DNA from: Rhizobium sp. CG5
Lineage (GTDB): Bacteria; Pseudomonadota; Alphaproteobacteria; Rhizobiales; Rhizobiaceae
Direction of reading: 5' to 3'
Assembly: GCF_023701945.1 (NCBI RefSeq)
Contig: NZ_JABAEF010000003.1
Location: forward strand, 1-64,000
Length of the DNA: 64,000 nucleotides
The notes under the pieces are model-generated. The model made no database searches. It was not told the origin of the DNA and was given only the letters and a program-made list of their open reading frames with translations. This document shows, one piece after another, positions 1 through 7,256 of this stretch. Both the position numbers and the translations under genes were made by a program. Position 1 is the first letter of the stretch; each line of letters begins with the position of its first letter.

Positions 1-87
1 ATCCTCGTCGCCATCATGCGCAAGCTCATCGTCTTGGCCAATTGCCTGCTCGCCCAAAACCGCCTCTGGACACCAACTCCACCTTGA
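1..87 (+). mobile_element. C-terminal end of an IS110-family transposase, cut by the window edge
   Basis: The first 28 codons read in frame 1 to a TGA at 85-87. The peptide has a basic-hydrophobic helix (IMRKLIVLANCLL) followed by a short tail ending LWTP. This helix and tail are the usual C-terminus of IS110/IS1111 transposases, whose DEDD catalytic part would lie upstream of the window. The gene is incomplete here, so it cannot be told whether the element is intact. A palindromic repeat begins about 15 bases after the stop, so any IS end must lie near 88-102. Confidence 0.6.
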
Positions 88-102
88 CAGTAAACACAGA
101 TG

Positions 103-275
103 CTCTGCCCTGCCGGGCATCTCCCCCTCAAGGGGGGAGATCGGCAAGACGCACCCGCTCGCCCATCCAGAAAAATCCTATCATCGCACTCAATGTCATC
201 CGACTGGGCGAGCGCCGTCCACGAGTCGATCTCCCCCCTTGAGGGGGAGATGCCCGGCAGGGCAGAGGGGGGCGA
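103..275. repeat. Long inverted-repeat intergenic element (rhizobial palindromic repeat, CTCAAGGGG type)
   Basis: Two arms, 103-142 and 228-267, are near-perfect reverse complements. Each carries a GCCGGGCATCTCC-like block and a CCCCTCAAGGGG core. A spacer of about 85 bases separates them. The same arms recur at 37861-38021 and, in variant form, at 61964-62204 and 23410-23545. It is non-coding and could fold into a long hairpin at the 3' end of the lrp-like gene. Confidence 0.8.
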
Positions 276-320
276 TCTGGCTCCAACGACAGCCAATTTG
301 CACCGGCGAAACCCGCACCC

Positions 321-752
321 CTACCGCGCAATCCGCGTCGACAGGATGATCGACGACAGGGTGCGCTCGACGCCCGACAGCGCGCCGATATGGTCGATGA
401 TCCGGTCGAGGTCGGCAATCGACGGGGCGGCAAGGATGGCGATCAGGTCGAACGAACCGTTGACCGAATGCAGTGTCGTCACCTCGCGGATCGCCGACAG
501 TTCGGCGCTGACCGACGGCAAGGTCTTCGGCGCGATGGTGATCAGCACATGGGCGCGGATCAGTCCGCTCTGATAGGCCTCCGACAGCCGCAGCCCGTAG
601 CCGGATATCACCCCGTCGCGCTCCAGCCGCTCGATGCGCGCCTGCACCGTGGTGCGCGACAGGCCAAGCTTGCGCGCCAGCACCGCCACCGGCGCCCGGG
701 CGTTTTCGCCGAGCAGCGCCAGAAGCGCGAGGTCCTTCTCGGAAAGCGACAT
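321..752 (-). CDS. Lrp/AsnC family transcriptional regulator
   Basis: 143 aa. An N-terminal winged helix-turn-helix (about residues 5-50, with ARKLGLSRTTVQARIERLERDG as recognition region) is followed by a RAM/AsnC ligand-binding domain with alternating beta strands to the C-terminus. Lrp/AsnC proteins oligomerise and respond to amino acids. The ATG at 752 was chosen because GGGA lies about 10 bases upstream; an in-frame ATG at 767 is the alternative. It is divergent from the saccharopine-dehydrogenase-like gene at 876 with about 120 bases between them, so it probably controls that gene and itself; this is inference from arrangement. Confidence 0.85.
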   Translation of the reverse strand: MSLSEKDLALLALLGENARAPVAVLARKLGLSRTTVQARIERLERDGVISGYGLRLSEAYQSGLIRAHVLITIAPKTLPSVSAELSAIREVTTLHSVNGSFDLIAILAAPSIADLDRIIDHIGALSGVERTLSSIILSTRIAR

Positions 753-875
753 TATGATCAATCCCATCGTCGATATGCCAATCAAGATAAACCTTTCTGC
801 ACAGTTCGTCACTAGCAATCGACATCCGCCCTTTCCACAATGCTGATCTGACAAAATGTGAAAAAGGGAACGGGA

Positions 876-1979
876 ATGAAGGATATCGTGGTGATGGGCG
901 CCGGCAAGATCGGCGGGGCGATTGCACTGATGCTGGCCGACAGCGGCGACTACCGGGTGACGGTGGCCGATCGCAGCGAGACCCAGATCGCCGCCCTCGA
1001 CCGGCATCCGTCGATCTCCGGCGTCACCGTCGACATATCAGACCGCGCCGCCCTCGAAGCCCTGCTGGCCCAAAAATTCGCCGTGCTGTCGGCCGCCCCC
1101 TTCCACCTGACCGGCACGATCGCCGAGGCCGCCGCCAAGGTCGGCACTCATTATCTCGACCTGACCGAAGACGTCGCCACCACCCGCAAGGTGGAAGCGC
1201 TGGCCGCGGGCGCGGCGTCCGCCTTCATTCCGCAATGCGGCCTGGCGCCGGGTTTCATCTCCATCGTCGCCCATGATCTGGCCAGCCGCTTCGACACGCT
1301 CGACAGCGTGCGCATGCGGGTCGGCGCCCTGCCGCAATATCCCTCCAATGCGCTGAACTACAACCTGACCTGGTCGACCGACGGGCTGATCAACGAATAT
1401 ATCGAGCCCTGCGAGGCGATCGTCGAGGGCAAGTTGATCACCGTGCCGGCCATGGAAGAGCGCGAGGAGTTTTCGCTGGACGGCGTCACCTACGAGGCCT
1501 TCAACACCTCGGGCGGCCTCGGCACGCTGGCCAAGACCTTGGAAGGCAAGGTGCGGACCATGAACTATCGCACCATTCGCTATCCGGGCCACCAGGCGAT
1601 CGTCAAGGCGCTGCTCAATGACTTCAACCTGAAGAACCGCCGCGATGTCTTGAAGGACCTGTTCGAAAACGCCCTGCCCGCCACCATGCAGGATGTCGTG
1701 GTGATCTTCGTCACCGTCTGCGGCTGGAAGGACGGCCGTTACCTGCAGGACACCTATGCCAACAAGGTCTATGCCGGCGTGATCGCTGCTAAGAAGATGA
1801 GCGCCATCCAGATCACCACCGCTGCCGGCATCTGCGCCACCCTCGACCTGCTCGCCAACGGCACCCTTCCGCAAAAAGGCTTCGTCCGCCAGGAACAGAT
1901 CACCCTGCCCGCCTTCCTCGAAAACCGTTTTGGCCGTGCCTATGACCCGGAGGCCGTAAAGCTTGCCAAGGCTGGCTGA
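876..1979 (+). CDS. Saccharopine dehydrogenase-like NAD(P)-dependent oxidoreductase
   Basis: 367 aa. It opens with a Rossmann strand and loop (VVMGAGKIGGAIA) and continues as a saccharopine dehydrogenase family protein, with the conserved CGLAPGF segment near residues 120-126. The family links lysine or related amino acids with 2-oxoacids by reductive or oxidative deamination of an opine-like intermediate. The ATG at 876 has a strong GGGAACGGGA ribosome site; a GTG at 858 is in frame but lies before that site. The divergent Lrp/AsnC neighbour suggests an amino-acid catabolic role. The exact substrate cannot be read from sequence. Confidence 0.85.
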   Translation: MKDIVVMGAGKIGGAIALMLADSGDYRVTVADRSETQIAALDRHPSISGVTVDISDRAALEALLAQKFAVLSAAPFHLTGTIAEAAAKVGTHYLDLTEDVATTRKVEALAAGAASAFIPQCGLAPGFISIVAHDLASRFDTLDSVRMRVGALPQYPSNALNYNLTWSTDGLINEYIEPCEAIVEGKLITVPAMEEREEFSLDGVTYEAFNTSGGLGTLAKTLEGKVRTMNYRTIRYPGHQAIVKALLNDFNLKNRRDVLKDLFENALPATMQDVVVIFVTVCGWKDGRYLQDTYANKVYAGVIAAKKMSAIQITTAAGICATLDLLANGTLPQKGFVRQEQITLPAFLENRFGRAYDPEAVKLAKAG

Positions 1980-2001
1980 GGCATAGCGCCGACGCCGGCC
2001 T

Positions 2002-3450
2002 TCACCCGAAACGCGCCAGCACCTTGAGCAGCATCGAGGCCACCCGCCCATAGGGCGGGTAAAGCAGCGCCACCGCCGACAGCCGCGGCTGGCGCAGCAC
2101 CGGCTTTTCCTTGCTCAGCGCCACGAATCCGGCCTCGCCGTGATACTGGCCGGAACCCGAGGCGCCGACGCCGCCAAACGGCAGGCTATCCTGCGCCAGA
2201 TGCAAGATCGTGTCGTTGATCGTCACGCCGCCGGAGATCGTGCCGTTCAGCACCCGGCGCTCGGCAGCCTTGTCGGTGCCGAACCAGTAGAGCGCCAGCG
2301 GCCGGTCGCGGCTGTTGACATAGGCCAGCGCCTCGTCGAGCGTGTCATAGGGGATGACCGGCAGGATCGGCCCAAAGATCTCCTCGCGCATCAGCGCCGT
2401 CCCCTCCTTGGCCCCGGTGACCAGAACCGGCGCCAGGATGCGGCGGCCGGCATCCGTGCCGGGCAGCAGTTCGATCACCGCAGCGCCTTCGGCCCGGGCC
2501 TCATCGATCAGACCGCGGAGCCGCTCGAAATGACGGCTGCTGATGATCGAGGTATAATCGCCATTGCCGGCAAGGCTTGGATATTGTTGTTGCGCCGCCG
2601 CCTTTGCCGCCGCCACGAAGGCCTCCACCCGGTCGCGCGGCACCAGCACATAGTCTGGCGCCACGCAGGTCTGGCCGGAATTGAGCAGCTTGCCCCAGAT
2701 CAGCCGCGGCACGGCGCGGTTGAGATCGGCGGAGGCATCGATGATGGCCGGCGACTTGCCGCCGAGTTCAAGCGTCACCGGCGTCAGGTTTTGGGCGGCG
2801 GCCGCCGCCACCCGCCGGCCCACCGCCGTCGAGCCGGTAAATACGAGATGATCGAATGGCGCCGCGCTGAAGGCCGCAGCCACGTCGGGCCCGCCGGTCA
2901 CGACAGCAACTTCGTCCTCAGTGAAGAATTCCCGGACCGCCGCATCAAGAGCCTCGGAAAAGGCCGGCGTCAGCTCCGACGGCTTCAGCATCGCCCGGTT
3001 GCCGGCGGCAAGCGCCCCCACCAGCGGCGACAGCATCAGGTTGAGCGGATAGTTCCACGGCGCGATGATGCCGACGACGCCGAGCGGCTGGCGCAGGATC
3101 AGCGCCGATCCGGGCTGCCCGGTCCAGGCGAGACCCACCCGCCGCGGCCGCATCCAGCCTTTCAGATGCCGCCGCGCATGACGGATCGCCGCCCGCGTCG
3201 GCACGATGTCGGCAAGCGTGGTGACCACCGCCGAACGATTGCCGAAATCCTCCGAAATAGCCGCCGCAAGCCGCTCCTGCCAGGCCAGGATCAAGCGCTC
3301 CAGCAGGTCCAGCCGATCGCGCCGGAGCGCCAGATCCGGATTGATGTCGGTCAGATACGCCGCCTTCTGGCGCGAAAGCACGCTCGCGATCACCGCCTCC
3401 GGCGACACCGCCTGCCGATCGAGCCCTTCCGCCTTTGCCTGCCCGCCCAT
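2002..3450 (-). CDS. NAD(P)-dependent aldehyde dehydrogenase, coniferyl-aldehyde type
   Basis: 482 aa, a full-length member of the aldehyde dehydrogenase superfamily. Visible are the substrate Asn in PWNYP (N133), the general base Glu in LELGGKSP (E228) and the catalytic Cys in NSGQTCVAP (C262). A C-terminal hydrophobic tail (SAVALLYPPYGRVASMLLKVL) resembles the membrane-proximal end of class 3 and coniferyl-aldehyde dehydrogenases. The start at 3450 follows GGAGGAGG. The frame stays open far upstream to 3840, but that part has no domain character and lies before the ribosome site. It converges on the saccharopine-dehydrogenase-like gene with 22 bases between stops. Confidence 0.88.
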   Translation of the reverse strand: MGGQAKAEGLDRQAVSPEAVIASVLSRQKAAYLTDINPDLALRRDRLDLLERLILAWQERLAAAISEDFGNRSAVVTTLADIVPTRAAIRHARRHLKGWMRPRRVGLAWTGQPGSALILRQPLGVVGIIAPWNYPLNLMLSPLVGALAAGNRAMLKPSELTPAFSEALDAAVREFFTEDEVAVVTGGPDVAAAFSAAPFDHLVFTGSTAVGRRVAAAAAQNLTPVTLELGGKSPAIIDASADLNRAVPRLIWGKLLNSGQTCVAPDYVLVPRDRVEAFVAAAKAAAQQQYPSLAGNGDYTSIISSRHFERLRGLIDEARAEGAAVIELLPGTDAGRRILAPVLVTGAKEGTALMREEIFGPILPVIPYDTLDEALAYVNSRDRPLALYWFGTDKAAERRVLNGTISGGVTINDTILHLAQDSLPFGGVGASGSGQYHGEAGFVALSKEKPVLRQPRLSAVALLYPPYGRVASMLLKVLARFG

Positions 3451-3623
3451 GACCGCCTCCTCCGCGCTATCCTCCGTCCACCATGGTTCACTTCCCCCCA
3501 ATTGTTCAAGCCAGAACAGTTGTGACGGCCCGCTTTTCTGCTGGTCGGTGTGAAGCTGCCCGTATCCCTCCCATACCGCCCCGCCTTGATGCGGCAGGCA
3601 TTGCCGCCTCGCGGCCGTCATCA

Positions 3624-3690
3624 GGCCTGTTCCACCAACGGACCTGTGCCACCAAAGGGCCTGTGCAACCACCGGACCCTGCACCGCCCC
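3624..3690. repeat. Four-unit short tandem repeat, about 16 bp per unit
   Basis: Units starting near 3624, 3640, 3656 and 3674 share a GG(a)CCTGTgCCACCAA-like core with drift. They lie in the 374-base gap (3451-3824) between the aldehyde dehydrogenase start and the VHL-like gene. The rest of this gap shows no convincing gene. Confidence 0.5.
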
Positions 3691-3824
3691 GTGCCGCGCC
3701 TCGACCGCCGCAGCCCATCGGTCAAGAAGCGAAGTACACGCACCGTTCTGTGTCCATTGCCAATTCCTAAAACTCGTATAGGTTGTCGTCCCGTATGAAT
3801 CCAATCTTGGGGGATGGGATAACG

Positions 3825-4922
3825 ATGGGGAATTCTGCACGCGCGCGGGCAGCGCGCCTTTTTCTATTGCCTTCTATTCTGATCGCGACCTCGCCTTCTC
3901 CAGCTTTTGCTTTGCCAGACAAGAACGTCGAGGTGCACACCGCGGCCGCCTGTCCGGCGCCGGGCTCGGTGAAATCGACCTCGATGGCCGCGCCGGCCGG
4001 CAATTATCCGAATGTCACATTCAAGAACAGCAGCTATGCGCGGCTCACAGTCTATCAGGCGGGAGACACCGGCAGCTATTCCCTGATCGGCGTGGTCGGT
4101 CCGGGCGAGGCAATGAACTCCGGCGGCACGCCAACAGTCGGAGAGAAATATCTGGTCGTCGATCCCGACGGCCGCTGCCTCGGCGGCGCTCTCGAAAAAG
4201 ACCCCGGCAACGACCTCACCTACGCTTTGTTCGGTGATGCCACGCTCGCAACACCCGGACTTTCGACCGCGTCCCTGACCCAGCTTGCCGCCTGCCCGAC
4301 CGTCGGCGCGATCACGGAACCGGTCCCGGCCGGCCAGGCCGCCAATGTCGCGGTGGAAAACAAGACGGGCGCGCCGATCGACATCGTTCGGATCATGCCC
4401 AATGGCAGCCAGTTCACCCTGATGAGCCTCGCCGACCAGAAAAGCTTCAACACCGGCGGCGCGTTTGGACCAGCCGTGCGCCTGCTCGCCAAGACCGCAT
4501 CCGGCCAGTGCGTCGGCGGCATCATCACCGCCATCAACCAGCGGGCGACGACGGTCACGCTGGCAGCCTCGCTCGGGACCACGACGCCGCCGGTCGCCAC
4601 AGACACCGTCGCCGATGTCCTCAACGAAACGGTGACCGCCAAACTGGCGTGCCCGGCCGCCGGCACGGTTGCGTCCAAGAGGGGAAGCGGCAGCCATGCC
4701 GTCAGCTTCATCAACAAGACCAGCGGGCCACTCAGCGTCATCTGGCTGCACTATGACGGTTCGCGCACCACGCCCCACGCGCTTCCCGCCGGCTACGCCG
4801 TGACCATGGGCGGCTTCGGCGGCATGGACCAGGCCTATCTGGTGATCGATCAGTCGGGCAACTGCTTCGGCGGCGTTCTGAAGCCGAAAGCGGCACGCCA
4901 GACGCAGTACACACTGCAGTGA
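3825..4922 (+). CDS. Secreted protein with three tandem VHL-beta-like domains
   Basis: 365 aa. The start at 3825 follows GGGGGATGGG; TTG 3783 and ATG 3795 are in frame but have no such site. Residues 1-29 form a Sec signal peptide ending PAFA. The mature part is three repeats of about 90 aa beginning at ACP (C43, C157, C276) and each ending in G-x-C-x-GG (C118, C229, C347). Repeat 3 reads VSFINKTSGPLSVIWLHYDG, then LPAGYAV and a YLVID strand. This follows the order of the von Hippel-Lindau beta domain: N-rich strand, W-x-x-Y-x-G, L-x-x-G. Repeats 1 and 2 are more diverged. The paired cysteines suggest one disulfide per domain. The ligand and role are unknown. It stands alone in its transcription direction. 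Confidence 0.72.
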   Translation: MGNSARARAARLFLLPSILIATSPSPAFALPDKNVEVHTAAACPAPGSVKSTSMAAPAGNYPNVTFKNSSYARLTVYQAGDTGSYSLIGVVGPGEAMNSGGTPTVGEKYLVVDPDGRCLGGALEKDPGNDLTYALFGDATLATPGLSTASLTQLAACPTVGAITEPVPAGQAANVAVENKTGAPIDIVRIMPNGSQFTLMSLADQKSFNTGGAFGPAVRLLAKTASGQCVGGIITAINQRATTVTLAASLGTTTPPVATDTVADVLNETVTAKLACPAAGTVASKRGSGSHAVSFINKTSGPLSVIWLHYDGSRTTPHALPAGYAVTMGGFGGMDQAYLVIDQSGNCFGGVLKPKAARQTQYTLQ

Positions 4923-4935
4923 GGGGCGTTGTCCG

Positions 4936-5092
4936 CATCCCGAGGGGGGATGAGGGGCCGCGCCACGCCATCCCCCTTCGAGAACGAACCGGCCGCTTGC
5001 AAAAGACGGCCCCGGTGCCGGAGCGGCGCGAACCGCTCCTTCTCCCCACCCGCGGCGAGAAGGAGCGGCAGGGGGATGAGGGGCACGCCGTC
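4936..5092. repeat. Palindromic intergenic repeat (GATGAGGGG / CTTCTCCCC type)
   Basis: GATGAGGGG occurs near 4948 and 5077, and CTCCTTCTC pairs with GAGAAGGAG around 5035-5066. The same building blocks form the elements at 12737, 17531 and 49760. This family resembles the RIME-type mosaic repeats known in rhizobia. Confidence 0.65.
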
Positions 5093-5094
5093 CT

Positions 5095-5313
5095 CTATTC
5101 CTTGTCGATCGGCAGCGCCGACAGCTTGAGGCCCATGGCCTTCATCAGCTTGAGGATGGTCAAGAATTCCGGATTGCCGTTTTCACCGAGCGCCTTGTAC
5201 AGGCTCTCGCGCCCGAGCCCCGCCTCTTCGGCAACGGCGGTCATGCCTAGCGAACGGGCGACCGTGTTGAGCGCCCGGCGGATTTCGCCAGCATCGCCCT
5301 TACGACCGTTCAT
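5095..5313 (-). CDS. Short addiction-module antitoxin, HTH family, probably truncated and orphan
   Basis: 72 aa. The segment LGMTAVAEEAGLGRESLYKAL followed by GNPEFLTILKLMKAMGLKLS is the helix-turn-helix core of the 'putative addiction module antidote' family, which pairs with RelE/HigB-like toxins. Family members are usually near 100 aa and begin with an extra segment of about 25 residues, absent here. An in-frame stop lies about 27 bases upstream of the ATG, and no Shine-Dalgarno site is visible. No toxin gene adjoins it; the AT-rich nuclease gene begins 96 bases away. It may be a remnant left when that islet arrived. Confidence 0.65.
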   Translation of the reverse strand: MNGRKGDAGEIRRALNTVARSLGMTAVAEEAGLGRESLYKALGENGNPEFLTILKLMKAMGLKLSALPIDKE

Positions 5314-5408
5314 AGGACAGAGCGCTCGCAGAGCTAGCTAGACCGATTGCCCGCCTTCACGACTCAATTTAAGGTTTAACTAAATGTGCCATTCGAATCG
5401 AAAAAACG

Positions 5409-7190
5409 ATGCATCAGTTTACTCAAGTCGAATTTACGCGCTTTAAGGCTTTCAAGCGCTTCACGCTTCAACTCCGACATTTCAATATCCTAGTTGGCCC
5501 AAACAACGCGGGAAAATCGACAATTCTCGCCGCCTTCCGCATATTGGCGGCCGCTATGCGCAAAGCAAGTGCTCGCAAAGCCACTCTTGTGAAAGTGCCG
5601 GGTGGAAGGGTCCTCGGCTATGAGATTGACTTGTCATCTATCTCTGTCGCTGAAGAAAACATATTCTATAATTATAATGATGATGAACCAGCGTCAGTAG
5701 TATTTTCGCTGGCCAATAAAAACACGCTCACTTTGTATTTTCCAGAACAGGGTGTGTGCTACCTTATTCCAGATGCACAGGGGAAAACTTTCGCTAGCCC
5801 CTCCACCTTCGAAAAACACTTTAACTGTCCTATCGGGTTCGTACCGATACTTGGTCCCGTAGACCACCACGAACAACTCTACGAGAAGGAAGCCGCCCGG
5901 TTGGCATTGTTTAGCTATACCGCGGCAAGAAATTTTCGGAACATTTGGCATCACTACCCGGAAAAGTTCGCCAATTTTCGCAATCTTCTGCAACAAACAT
6001 GGCCAGGGATGGACATACAACCACCCGAGATAGATCGGACCCACCAAAGACCGCGATTGCATATGTATTGTCCTGAGGAACGACGCCCGCGAGAACTGTT
6101 CTGGGCGGGATTTGGTTTTCAAGTCTGGTGCCAAATGCTGACACACATCATTCAGTCCCAGAATGTTTCCCTATTCTTGATAGATGAGCCAGATATTTAC
6201 CTCCATGCTGAACTGCAAAGGCAACTACTCGATATTTTGAGAAATCTGGGACCAGACGTACTGCTTGCAACGCATTCGACAGAGATGATCACGGAAGCGG
6301 AGCCCAATGATATTGTGCTGGTCAATAAAGGCAAAAATTCTGCCAAACGGATAAGAGATCCGGCAGAACTGTCACACGTTTTCTCTGTAATAGGCTCAAG
6401 TCTGAACCCAGTATTGACTCAACTGGCGAAGACCCGCCGGGTGCTGTTTGTGGAGGGCAAAGACTTTCAAATTCTTGGACGCTTTGCTCGTAAACTGGGT
6501 GCACACTCGGTCGGGAACCGCCGGGACTTCGCCGTTGTCCCAATCGAAGGATTTAATCCGGAGAGAATCAAAAACCTCAAGGCGGGAATGGAAGCTACGT
6601 TAGGAGGGAAAATAAAAGCGGCAGCAATACTAGATAGAGACTACAGAAGCACCGGCGAATGTCAGCGCATAAAAAACAAATGTGAGGAGTTTTGCGATTT
6701 AGCTGTGGTTCATCAGCGCAAAGAAATTGAAAGCTACCTACTGATTTCTAGCGCCATAAATCGCGCTGTTAAGCAGCGCTTGATTGAACAAGAAAAGCGG
6801 TCTGGCAAGGCAAAGGAACTTGTAGAAAATGTCGATGTAAGCGCGAGACTGGCTGAATTTTGCGAAGAGCATAAAAATTATGTATCAGCACAATACCTAG
6901 ATTTTAGAAGTAGATTTGAAAAAGAAAACCCATCTGGGAGACATTCTGCCACCATAAATGAAGAATTACTCAAAGAATTTGAGCAACTTTGGAAAGACGA
7001 AAATTTGAGATCGGGCCTTGTTCCCGCGAAAGATGCGCTAAGCGCCATTAATAAATATATCTCAGACGAATTCGGAGTTAGCGTGACGGCAAACGCGATC
7101 ATTGAGGCAATGCATGCTGACGAAGTGCCAAAAGAAATGGCCGATCTAGTCAACGATCTCTCGGAATTCTCCAAGGTACCGGCCGACTAA
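5409..7190 (+). CDS. ABC-type ATPase fused to a Toprim/DUF4435-like nuclease (OLD or PARIS AriAB-like)
   Basis: 593 aa. The ATPase half has Walker A GPNNAGKST (30-38), Walker B LFLIDEP (255-261) and an H-loop THS (288-290). The C-terminal half shows Toprim-type acidic residues: VEGKD (E349), LDRDY (D409, D411) and KEIESYLL (E439, E441). ATPase-Toprim fusions are the hallmark of OLD-family nucleases. The IE-x-YL end also recalls DUF4435 of the PARIS anti-phage system, which can occur as one fused gene. Base composition is clearly more AT-rich than either flank, and codon use differs (many ATA, AAT, TTA), which indicates horizontal transfer. No partner gene is adjacent. An anti-phage role is inferred, not shown. 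Confidence 0.78.
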   Translation: MHQFTQVEFTRFKAFKRFTLQLRHFNILVGPNNAGKSTILAAFRILAAAMRKASARKATLVKVPGGRVLGYEIDLSSISVAEENIFYNYNDDEPASVVFSLANKNTLTLYFPEQGVCYLIPDAQGKTFASPSTFEKHFNCPIGFVPILGPVDHHEQLYEKEAARLALFSYTAARNFRNIWHHYPEKFANFRNLLQQTWPGMDIQPPEIDRTHQRPRLHMYCPEERRPRELFWAGFGFQVWCQMLTHIIQSQNVSLFLIDEPDIYLHAELQRQLLDILRNLGPDVLLATHSTEMITEAEPNDIVLVNKGKNSAKRIRDPAELSHVFSVIGSSLNPVLTQLAKTRRVLFVEGKDFQILGRFARKLGAHSVGNRRDFAVVPIEGFNPERIKNLKAGMEATLGGKIKAAAILDRDYRSTGECQRIKNKCEEFCDLAVVHQRKEIESYLLISSAINRAVKQRLIEQEKRSGKAKELVENVDVSARLAEFCEEHKNYVSAQYLDFRSRFEKENPSGRHSATINEELLKEFEQLWKDENLRSGLVPAKDALSAINKYISDEFGVSVTANAIIEAMHADEVPKEMADLVNDLSEFSKVPAD

Positions 7191-7256
7191 AAGCTGTTTT
7201 TTCCCGCCAGCCTCTCAGCCAGCGGGTCCATAACCCTCGCCGATACCCCCCGAATC

